Positions 47,680 to 56,367 of a stretch of DNA of 64,000 nt are shown here, in pieces (within the stretch, counting starts at the first letter, position 1; every line of letters starts with the position of its first letter). The stretch lies in the NCBI GenBank assembly GCA_022828595.1, contig JAKGHH010000008.1, positions 23,552,378 to 23,616,377 on the forward strand, given 5' to 3'. The position numbers and the translations under genes are program-made. The notes beneath the pieces are model-generated. The model worked only from the letters and a program-made list of their open reading frames with translations. It did no database searches and was not told where the DNA came from. The DNA comes from Nelumbo lutea (taxonomy: Eukaryota; Streptophyta; Magnoliopsida; Proteales; Nelumbonaceae).

Positions 47680-50085
47680 TTGCGGGACTCGAGCTGGTCG
47701 CCCCGCGCTACCCCTATACCGAAGTCCGTAGGGAACTTCATGGCCAAATAGTAGGTGGAGACCGCCGCCCGTAGGACATGCGTGATCGGCCGCCCTATTA
47801 TGGCATTGTATGGGGAGGGGGTCGCGACTACCAGGAAATCATGGTTGAGTCTGACCGCACAAGGCCATGTGCCGACTTCCACAGGGACAGTTATTTTCCC
47901 GAGGGGCCTAACTTCCTCTCCGCTGAAACCTATCAGGGGAGTGTTCGCGGGCTTCAGCTCGCTCCTCTTTAACTGCAGCTGGTCAAATGCCGATTTGAAG
48001 AGGATGTCCGCTGAGCTGCCCGAATCTACGAGTACGCGCCTGACCTCGAAATTGCTTATCCTTAGCTTAATGACAAGCGCTTCATCATGGGGGTAGTGGA
48101 CTCCTCGCGCGTCGTCCTCCGTGAAAAAGATTGGCTCTTCGGTCTTTGGTCTCTTTGGGGGGTTCCTTTCTTCGAGGGACGCTTCGCGAACTGAAGTCCG
48201 GGCTGCTACCGAGGTACACCCCGCTACCACCGATCCTCCCACTATTACATGGATGGTTCCCCAAACTGGCCTCTCTTCCGGAGGCTGCTTCTGCAACGGT
48301 TCGGCAGGTCTGTTGCTAGACTCAGGTGCATCCCTTTCGCGCTCCCCTTGCCGACATGCTTTATTATTGTTGTGCTGTACAAAGTTTCTCAAGTATCCGC
48401 GACGGATGAGTCCCTCTATCTCGTCCCGGAGGTTATTACACTGTTCGGTGCTATGACCATGGTCTCTATGGAAACTACAATACAAATTCTTGTTTCTATC
48501 GTTCGGATTTCCCTTCAGGCGAGGTGGCCACTTAACGTACGGAGCGTCTTTGATCATCATTAAGATCTCTGTCCACCTCGTGTTCAACGACGTGTAGTCC
48601 GTCCGAACTGCTAAGGGGGCCCGGAAGGACTGGTTCGGCTTCAGCTCTCGGGTCGGGTTTTTTCTACTCACCAGGTTGGAGAGCTCGCCTTCTCTCTTTC
48701 TTTTCTCGTTCCCGCCTTCGGTTCGTTGGTTGATCTCTTCCTCTGTCCTCATGAACTTATCCGCGAGTTTGAGGAATTCGGCCACGGTCGCGGGCTGGTT
48801 GGCCACCATGTGCCATTTGAACTCTTTGCGCGTCACACCTCTTTTGGCCGCCGCGAGCTGCACTGTGGGGTCCAACCGCGGTATTTGCAAGCATGCCTCG
48901 TTGAACCGCTTGATGTAGCCCCGAATAGATTCTCCTTCTCTTTGGACCACTCCGAAGATGCTTTCCTCTGTTCTGGGGCACCGTCGGCTGGTGACGAAGT
49001 GTGTGGTGAAGACTTGCACGAACTAGGCCCAGCACTTTATCGACCCGGGGGCCAGGTTTCTGTACCAAGTGCGGGCTACCCCCCTGAGGGTGGTGGTAAA
49101 GGCCACGCACATGCACGATTCGCTAGCCCAGGCGAGGTGCATTTGCGACTGAAAGACGTCAACGTGGTCGTTGGGGTCGAAGGACCCATCGTACTTGTCC
49201 AGAGGTGGGAGTTTGAAGTCTCTGGGTAAGGGGACCGCCAGGAGTTCCGATGCAAGGGGGGAAGGAACGGAGAGAGCTGGGGTAGCCCCTACCTCGTCCG
49301 AGCTCGTGGCTTTGCCTCTGAGTTCCGACAAGGCGCAGGTGGTGGTTTGGCGACTTCGCCGGCGCCTTCGCCGTTGAGCGGGCCTTGTGCTGGCGCTGCT
49401 GGCCTCCGTGTTACCGAGCTCGATGGGCCCGGAATGCTGGTAGTCCGTCGCCAAGGCGCTGAATCGATTTTCGGTGAGCGGGAGCTCGGGCTTGGAGCAC
49501 CGGGGTGCCGACCTCGCGGGCGAGGTTCCCGACCCACCCGCGGGTTGCGAGGCGGGGATGACATTTTTCTCTCTTCGGCCTGGGGACGAGGCCTAGCTGT
49601 TGGGGTGGTTTTGGGGCCGGGAGGCCTTCGCCTAGCAGGGGCGCCCATCCTGTGGGGAGGCCTTGACCGGCCTCGGGGCGGGGTGGCGAGGTGGAAGTAG
49701 TGGTTGGTTCAGTGGCAGTTGGGGGAACTGCTGTTGATAGTGATACTGGGAGATGTTGTGCAGCACTTGGTGCTGGTGTTGCTGGAACTGTTGCATTTGG
49801 GCTTGCATTGCCCGCATGCACTACATCAGGTCCTCCAATCGGTCTTGGCTAGCTGCCAGGGGGACGGCAGTTGGTTCAGTGAAAGTTGTCTCAATGGGGA
49901 GGGGAAAGGGGACGTTTGTGGTAGGAGGGTTTACGGGTGCCACTGCTTGTGGCGTGTTCAGGATGGGGATCCCATCCGCCAAAAAGGGGGATGGTGAACT
50001 GTCCAACGCACACTACGGGGACCTGAAGTTGCTCCCCAGTGGCGTTTGTCTCCGTCCCGCGTCCGGTGTTGCTGGAGGAGGCCAT
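47661..50085 (-). pseudogene. Ty3/gypsy gag-protease, interrupted
   Basis: Probable gag start at the ATG at 50085 (MASSSNTGRGTE). A frameshift follows near 49990. Frames carry a Gln-rich coil (MRAMQAQMQQFQQHQHQ near 49810), the gag core (LPPLDKYDGSFDPNDHVDVF near 49220), YIKRFNEACLQIP, a CX..C zinc-knuckle-like YCSFHRDHGHSTEQC (about 48420), and protease VDSGSSADILF (about 48015). TAG stops at about 49821 and 49020-49022 interrupt otherwise continuous reading; both sit where CAG (Gln) fits the flanking reading. The protease frame ends at 47661, overlapping pol. Confidence 0.85.
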
Positions 50086-50150
50086 GAGTGTTGGGTTTTT
50101 TGAAGAAGAAAGGGGGTATTGAAGTTTGGAGGGAGGCTTTTTGAAGCGTT

Positions 50151-50168
50151 TTCCCACAGACGGCGCCA
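50151..50168 (-). other. Primer-binding site
   Basis: Minus-strand TGGCGCCGTCTGTGGGAA starts two bases after the central LTR end. TGGCGCCG beginnings are standard for plant Ty3/gypsy primer-binding sites. It shows that the central LTR served as the 5' LTR of the left unit. Confidence 0.82.
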
Positions 50169-50170
50169 AT

Positions 50171-51090
50171 TGATGGAGCGCGATCCGGCTGGTCTTAGCT
50201 GTCCGCTGCCTTGCTTCTGAATTCGGGGTAGCAGGGGACCTGAAACGAAAGAGATGGGAAAGCTCCGGGGGGAACCCGGTGTAGAGGCTCCGAAGCTCAA
50301 GTTAGAATCCTTCAAAAGCAAGGTAATACCAGATAGCGCAAAGTTTGCATACCTCCGTTGTCGGGGGGCAGCGAGCTCTTATAGTCACTTCGTGTACTCG
50401 TCCCGAGGCCCTTGTCAGATCGGGTATGATTACCCTTGCGCTTGTCAACTCGACCGTCAACCCTTCTGTTGAGACAGAACCATCACTGCCTAACCGTCTA
50501 ACTGGAGATGGCGGCGTCAGTGGCGGTGGCAGGTGGCCGTTTAGAGTGCTGCTGCCAAACGTCAGATCCCAAGTCAGTCAGGCGTGGCGTCCTCGGGCAC
50601 GGACTTCCCTGGTGTCAGGCATGGTACGACTTGTTTGGCTTTGGCGCCTAGAAGATGATGCGAAGTGCTGAGCGAGGCGGTCTTGGGCTCGGAGGTATCC
50701 CAGACTGTTACAAGGTGGGTCAGTTCGGCGAAGTGTCCCGAGCTGTTACAAGGTGGGTCAGTTTGGCGAAGTGTCCCGAGCTGTTACAAGGTGGGTCAGT
50801 TCGGCGAAGTGTCCCGAGCTGTTACAAGGTCAGCTCGGTGAAGTGTCCCGAGCTGTTACAAGGTCAGTTCGGCGAAGTGTCCCGAGCTGTTACAAGGTGG
50901 GTCAGTTCGGCGATGTCTATCCCGAGCTGTTACAAGGTCAGTTCGGCGAAGTCTATCCCGAGCTGTTACAAGGTGGGTCAGTTCGGCGGTGTGTCCCCTT
51001 GTCCCCGCCTAGGCTTGGCCCCTTCTGCCGAGCTGTCGTTTCTGCCACGTGTCACATAATGAAGAGGTCGGGCCAAATCTTCCTTCATCA
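50171..51090 (-). repeat. Central LTR, 920 bp, shared by two units
   Basis: TG..CA ends on the minus strand. Bordered by a primer-binding site on its low-coordinate side and a polypurine tract on its high-coordinate side, so it is at once the 5' LTR of one unit and the 3' LTR of another. Eight minisatellite units lie at about 50700-50999. Confidence 0.93.
50700..50999. repeat. LTR-internal minisatellite, eight units
   Basis: Same units as at 45100-45322, with two more copies. Unit variants (with or without GTGG; GTGTCCCGA or GTCTATCCCGA) are in the same order at both LTR ends, so the extra units are in the middle of the array. Confidence 0.92.
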
Positions 51091-51548
51091 ATTGCCCCCC
51101 ACTCCTTGCGCCGAGGGTCTTGCCATAGTGCGGGGAGTTTTCGCGAGGTAGCTGGTGGATTTGTCCCGTCCTTCAAACCTTTACTGTACGAGACGCTTTT
51201 GCTAGGGTTCTTTCGATTTCCGAGGAGGCTGGGAACGTGCTTACTCAAGAACGCTGGTGGTTGTGACCGAAACCAACTCGCGCCGCTGGGACGTGACAAC
51301 GGGTCATTTCAAAAAGGCACGCCACTGCTGTACGTGCGCCGTCGACTGTCAGGGAGACGTGCGGCGCGTCAGCTTCGAAAAGACGTGTGTCAAAGCGACG
51401 TTGGTTTCAAAAAAGACGTGCTGACGTTTCGCTTTTTTCGGAAAGACGTGCGCCAATCACATCTCGACTTTAAGGGTTGTGCGGTCGGTAAGAACGTGGG
51501 CCGTCGGATCATCTTCAGTCTCCACGGTCGATTCTTGGTTACTGTAGC

Positions 51549-51556
51549 TATAAATA
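51549..51556 (+). promoter_or_regulatory. TATA box driving the opposite-strand ORF
   Basis: CTATAAATAG lies on the plus strand 160 bp upstream of ATG 51716, opposite to the retrotransposon's own transcription. Spacing fits a plant promoter with a leader of about 130 bases. Confidence 0.6.
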
Positions 51557-51715
51557 GTGGGGGACTCCGGTTGGTTTGTCACTTCTGCGGTTTGTCTACT
51601 GAGTTCGCGTCCAACCCTTCAGCTCGCGTCAAGGCTGGTTATACAGTCTTCACGGTTTTTTGGCTTGTTCTTCAAACTTTCCAGTGAGTACTTTCTTGAA
51701 TCTATCTTTCCCCCA

Positions 51716-52533
51716 ATGTCTATCTTTGATAGCTCAGACGATTCTTCGAGTAGGGCCGACGTAGGTTCCACCAACCAAGCCGTGTCCCCAGTCTGCCTCA
51801 GTGATCCTGAGGTGGAGCTTGAAGACTATGAACCAGTGGGCCGAGTTGCTTCGGGCAGTTTGGCGTCTACCTCCTGCCGAGGTCGGATGCTAGACAGGTT
51901 TGGTCCTTCGACCATGACGCTTGAGGGGCTTCAATCCATACTTCTGTCTTACAATCTTCCTGGGGGGTACACATATTTCATTCCTTCGGGTAGCTTTCTT
52001 TGGGAACACGGTCCCGACGAGATCGTGATTTTTCAAGAGCAGCTCGCTACAGGGTTGCGATTTCCTTTCCATCCCCTTCTTGTCGAAGTCATAAACCACT
52101 TCGGTGTCACCATTGGCCAGCTTCATCCGAACTCTATTCGGAACCTGGTGGGGACAATATCCCTTTTTTGCGAGCAGAACTTCCCTTGGACTTAGAGATA
52201 TTCTCCTCTATCTTGATGCTCAAGAGACAGGCAGGTCCTCTTCCTGGGGGGAGACGGGCGTATTACGTTATTCCTCGCCAGCGTTTTAAGCTTCTACACG
52301 ATCTTCCTAACAAGGTCCCGGCGTGGAAGCGGGACTACTTCAGCGTGCGAAGTGCACAAGGATGGCCCTTTCAGACCGGGTGGGGTGAGGCTGCTCCCGA
52401 TTTGGGCGTAACTCTTGATAAAGAGACGGTAAAGGGTCTCCGACAGTGGGCACGGCAAGGCTTAAAGTGCCACCACTACTTAACGGAGACTAAGCTTTTT
52501 GCAACCGGCTTGAGTTCGGGTAGGTCGGGCTAA
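51716..52533 (+). pseudogene. Antisense extra ORF, 'putative gypsy type transposon' domain
   Basis: Starts at ATG 51716 (MSIFDSSDDSSSRADV). The recognisable part runs from GLQSILLSYNLPGGYTYFIP through LATGLRFPFHPLLVEVINHF and LHPNSIRNLVGTISLFCEQN. A one-base loss near 52187 moves the continuation into another frame: RRAYYVIPRQRFKLL, then VPAWKRDYFSV. The pattern matches the plant domain Pfam calls Transposase_28 (from memory), found as an additional ORF in Tat-type elements; its function is unknown. It is opposite in strand to gag-pol, as in maize Grande-type elements. Its C-terminus is cut off by the 26-bp LTR remnant at 52522. Confidence 0.72.
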
Positions 52534-52547
52534 ATCTTCCTTCATCA
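52522..52547 (-). repeat. Outer LTR remnant, 26 bp
   Basis: AGGTCGGGCTAAATCTTCCT followed by TCATCA equals the LTR terminus at 51065-51090 with one difference, then matching stops. It is all that remains of the third LTR. Confidence 0.8.
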
Positions 52548-52552
52548 AGTGT

Positions 52553-54214
52553 CTTCAATTAACAAATTCCTACTGCAAAAAGAAAAAAAGATGTGACTTG
52601 TGAGGATTGCAGGTTGAGAAGCGCTTGCAATGCTGGCATTTGAGAGAAAGAGAAACTGTCATTGGATATTGAAATTGGGGTAACTACAAAAGCTTGTTCT
52701 GGCACTCTGGGGGAACTAATACGCTGCATACATTCAGCAAGAAATTTGAGCAACCTTGTGCCTATAGTGAATTGGGTTGCTTTCTCAGAGTACAAAATAA
52801 GATATCCTAATTTGTCCATCTATCTCATTGACATGTTCTCAACGCAATACAGGAAGTAATGATTGGACTTGCAGCAGAAAGAAATTAATAATGGAATGAA
52901 TTGAGATGCATGAAAGATATAATAAATGGATTGAGATTACTTTCCCCTTAATCCCATGCTGTCGAATGATCCAAACACCAGGTTGAATAAACTTAATTTC
53001 AACAAACTTATTTCCTTCTGTATGGCTGACTCCAACCCTAATCTCAAGCGCTAAACTTCAAAATCCTGAGGAAAAGGGGGCAGTATCAGCAGATTTCTCT
53101 AAGAGAGGAAGAGAGGTAGAAGATAAGGGAAAAGGACAAAAAAAAAAAAAAAAGAAGAAATGGGGAAGAAAAAGGAGAAAAGAGAGGAGGAACTCGTTTA
53201 CTTGCAGCGAGAAGGTGAATAGTGTTTGTCGAGAGGATATTTGGCTTGTGTGTGCGATGGTATTTGGGCGCCAGCGACTATTTTGGTTGAATCGGTAGAG
53301 TAGCTTCAACGGTGTATAATGGGAGACCTGGCTAGCCTGGCTTCGGTGATGTTGAGGAAGAAAATTAGAGTATCGAACAATGAATGAGAAGGGAGGGAAA
53401 GTTCAATGTTAAAATTAAAATTGAAAATGAATATTTTATTTTTAATATATATTAATATTAAATACAGTTTACGGTAGGAATGGCAACGGGAAGAGGATGA
53501 TATTCCCCGCCTCGACCCCGATTCTGAAATTAACTCATCCTTATAATCAATCTTCATCGGAGAAAATTTGTCCTTCATCCCCGATCGCCGATTGCCAACG
53601 GAATGGATTCCCCACTCATTGTTATTCAGTACTTTTTGCAATAAAATATAATTAATTTATTTTTTAATTATTTTTAGTATTTTAATTAAAATATATGATT
53701 TTTAGAATTTTCAGATTTTTAATTAATTGTTTATGTTTTTGCATTATTATTCTATATGTTTTTTATTGGCACGCCCTACTAGGTCATGATTAGGGGGTGC
53801 AAGTTAGGATTGTCAATGGATTGGGTTTGGGTTGGGTCCAGTTGGAATCAAAATCCACCTATAAGAAATTTTAAGGACCTATAACTGAATTGGGCTCAAC
53901 AAGGTTTGTAATTTTTAGACCTATAACCAAATGGACAGGTTCTTGGGGCAATTGGCTCTAAGGATAATGCATTAGGACCTAAAACCGACCCATTGACTGC
54001 CCTAGTGCAAGTTAGGCTAGGTTATGTCAAGTATTGGTAAACCAAAACCAACCTTAGTTGTGGAACACTCTACCATAATATTAATCAAACTCCAAAGCTT
54101 CAAGTTAGGTTGGGTTCATATTTTTTAACTCTAACTTTACCTTAAATATTAGCCTAATCCAACCCTTCTCAAAATTTTCAAGTTATAGGCCTAGTCATGC
54201 ACTTAAATTGAATG
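52553..54214. other. Right flank of the retrotransposon, no identified gene
   Basis: Frames of 65-86 codons on both strands at 52559-52859 are open but unrecognised. 53058-53340 looks like a pyrimidine-rich leader on the minus strand with (T)n and CTCTTTTCTCC runs, possibly an old promoter. 53480-54180 is AT-rich repeat with GGGTTGGG motifs. Confidence 0.4.
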
Positions 54215-54380
54215 AGTCTGGATCTCCTACCCATGAGAACTTTGTCCATGTTTATTGCAGCCATACATGGAGAACAACTCATCATAGTGTTATGTAGGGG
54301 GAGATGTTCCCAATTCACGGGGAATAGTGTATTGTGGACAGGCGTGGGCAGAGTTCTTATGGGCATGAGATTCAGAGTCA
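54215..54380. repeat. Dispersed repeat, partner of 16740-16895
   Basis: See the shared block order described for the partner. Here the inverted ends (CCCATGAGAACT, AGTTCTTATGGGC) are well preserved. Confidence 0.6.
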
Positions 54381-54559
54381 AATTGAACACTCACCCCTAA
54401 TGAACAAACTAGTTAATTAATATTAGTAAATCAACCTTCTCGTAAAACTTGTTTTAATAGCTCTTTGAAGTAGCTTGAAATTGGATTCGTTTATTGTTAT
54501 TGTACGATAAAAAAGTTAACTTAATTTGTTACCCCTTGGATTCTCAAAGCTTCTCCATC

Positions 54560-54770
54560 CCCATAAGGACAGAGAACCCGTCACTGTCTCGGCTGTGCTA
54601 CCAGAGGCTCTGGGGAAGTCGGAATAGGAGAGCACTCATCTTGGGGTGGGTTTTCTATTTAGATGCTTTCAGCAGTTATCCGCTCTGCACTTGGCTACCC
54701 TGTGTTTATCATGGGCATGATAGCTGGTACACCAGAGGTGCGTCCTTCCCGGTCCTCTCGTAATGCAGCT
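54560..54770 (-). pseudogene. Plastid 23S rRNA 3'-end fragment in nuclear DNA (NUPT)
   Basis: The plus strand carries the complement of the 3' end of plastid 23S rRNA: CACTGTCTCGGCTGTGCTAC, GGAATAGGAGAGCACTCATC, TTAGATGCTTTCAGCAGTTA, CTGGTACACCAGAGGTGCGT and TCCCGGTCCTCTCGTA. Point changes in otherwise invariant rRNA positions (for example CTACCCTGTGTTTATCATG) and the abrupt end at about 54770 show a decayed insertion. A mitochondrial origin is less likely, but not excluded by eye. Confidence 0.85.
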
Positions 54771-54776
54771 CAATCA

Positions 54777-55345
54777 AAACTAAACCGGTCCCTCTCAAAC
54801 AAACTGTAGGTTTGTATGGGGGCTAAAAAAAAACATTACATTTCATTAGGGGTGGATTCGAGCCGAGTCGAGTCGAATAGTACCAAGTTCGAGCTTGGAT
54901 CAACTCGGCTGGTTTTATATTTTATAAAAAATATTAAACTAAACCAGCCCCTCTCAAACAGACTGTAGGTTTGCATGGGGGCTATAAAAACATAACATTT
55001 CATTAGGGGTGGATTCGAGCCGAGCCGAGCCGAATAGTACCAAGCTCGAGCTTGGATCAGCTCGACTCATTTTATATTTTATAAAAATATTAAACTAAAC
55101 CGGCCCCTCTCAAACAAATAGGTTTGTATGGGGGCTAAAAAAACATAACATTTCATTAGTGGTGAATTCGAGCTTAGCCGAGCCGAATGGTACCAAGTTC
55201 GAGCTCGACTAAAGACTATTCTACAAGGATTGAACTTGAGCTCGAGCTCGGTTCGAACTAGAACCTTAAACTCGAACTCGAGCTCAAGTTTGACTGAAAC
55301 TGAGCTGAACCGAGCTCAAATAGCTCATAAAAAAACTCGGCTCGT
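54777..55345. repeat. Three tandem copies of about 158 bp with CGAGC arms
   Basis: Each unit starts TAAACC(G/A)G(T/C)CCCTCTCAAAC (at 54781, 54940 and 55096), continues GGTTTG(T/C)ATGGGGGCTA, ATTTCATTAGGGGTGGATTC and GAGCCGAG.CGAATAGTACC, and ends TTTTATATTTTATAAAAA. The third copy diverges and runs into GAGCTCGAGCTCGG sequence to 55345. The array starts at the edge of the rRNA fragment. Confidence 0.85.
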
Positions 55346-56334
55346 TGCCATGCCTACATTTCATACTCTAAGTTTGTAAAGTGAATGTTCAATCAATTGC
55401 ATTTCATCAAACAATGTCTAGACCTTTTCATATTCATCAATCTCATAGCCCACAATAATGGATCCTTTGAACGTATCTATGATGGCGGGGGCAGAAATGA
55501 CAACCTCAATGATCAATTCTATACTTAGTATAGGTTGACCATAACCCCTACAATGTAAGAATAACACCAAAAGAATTAATATATATATATATATATATAT
55601 ATAATAGAAAGAGGAAAGAGGGAACATCACACAAGTATCTCTTTCTCTCTCTTTGGGCAGCCACCTTAAATTTTATTAATCATTATCAAAAGGAAGGTAA
55701 ACAAGAATAGGGATGTAGCCCACCTTACTCATAATCCAACAAGATGCAAACATTCCTCACAAACACAAACCTCCCTACAAGAGGAATAAAACAATTAATA
55801 AAAAGAAAATTGAGTTTCATTACAAGACCGGACTCTTGGAATAGTTAGAACTTTATTGTCTAAATATCTCTTAATCCCTTTTGGTTCTCTCTAATATAAA
55901 TAGGGGTGTAAATTGGATGAATTGGGTTAGGTTAAGGGCCAACCTAAATATGAATCATAGCTTGAACAATAAGTTAATGTCAAAACCCAATTTTTCCCAC
56001 CAGTACATGGGGTGAACGAATGTATATCTTTTCATGGATAAAGAATAAAATGGAAAGAAATAATTTAATATGACCTTTTGGTTATTTTCGTGAATTCAAT
56101 TTGAAATTTTATTTTTTAACTTGTTTATTGATCTCATGTTAAGCACATATTTTTTGGCTTTATAGGATTACACAATGGGGGAAGACCATCCCCCAAACCC
56201 TTAAACCCCTAGAGAACCTATCAACTAGACATGTTCATGGGCTGGGCCAAGCTTTAACTGGAGAGTGATGGGCGACGATTTTCTGAACTGCCAACGTTTC
56301 AGATCTGAACTCACCACAGGGTTGGTGAACTAAG

Positions 56335-56367
<33 letters not shown>

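Larger units (their letters stand above)
44563..52547 (-). mobile_element. Rearranged Tat-lineage Ty3/gypsy retrotransposon (three-LTR tandem)
   Basis: Orientation is minus. Order from the right: 26-bp outer LTR remnant (52522-52547), antisense-strand ORF, polypurine tract (about 51091), full central LTR (50171-51090), primer-binding site, gag, protease, RT/RNase H, deletion, polypurine tract (about 45413), left LTR (44563-45412). Flanks ACTGT (44558-44562) and AGTGT (52548-52552) agree at 4 of 5 bases. The archaeal-type second RNase H and the opposite-strand extra ORF assign it to the Tat clade. No integrase remains, so it is non-autonomous. By eye I count about 16 substitutions between the two full LTRs, roughly 2 per cent, suggesting a fairly recent origin. 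Confidence 0.9.

Noticed and set aside
49289..49821. GC-rich Pro/Arg-rich ORFs on both strands
   Set aside because: They overlap the gag leader in other frames and have only compositional bias; gag motifs lie in a different frame.
50700..50999. Regular 34-38 bp repeats resembling a CRISPR array
   Set aside because: There are no unique spacers between repeats, the units are contiguous, and the array is inside a plant retrotransposon LTR.
52559..52859. Two opposite open frames of 65-86 codons next to the retrotransposon
   Set aside because: Neither has a recognisable domain or continues the ARM-repeat protein from the other flank.
52880..53010. Minus-strand frame with a faint likeness to ribosomal protein L27 (RQHG, PG)
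   Set aside because: No flanking exon continues the protein, the match is only a few residues, and frames are closed on both sides.
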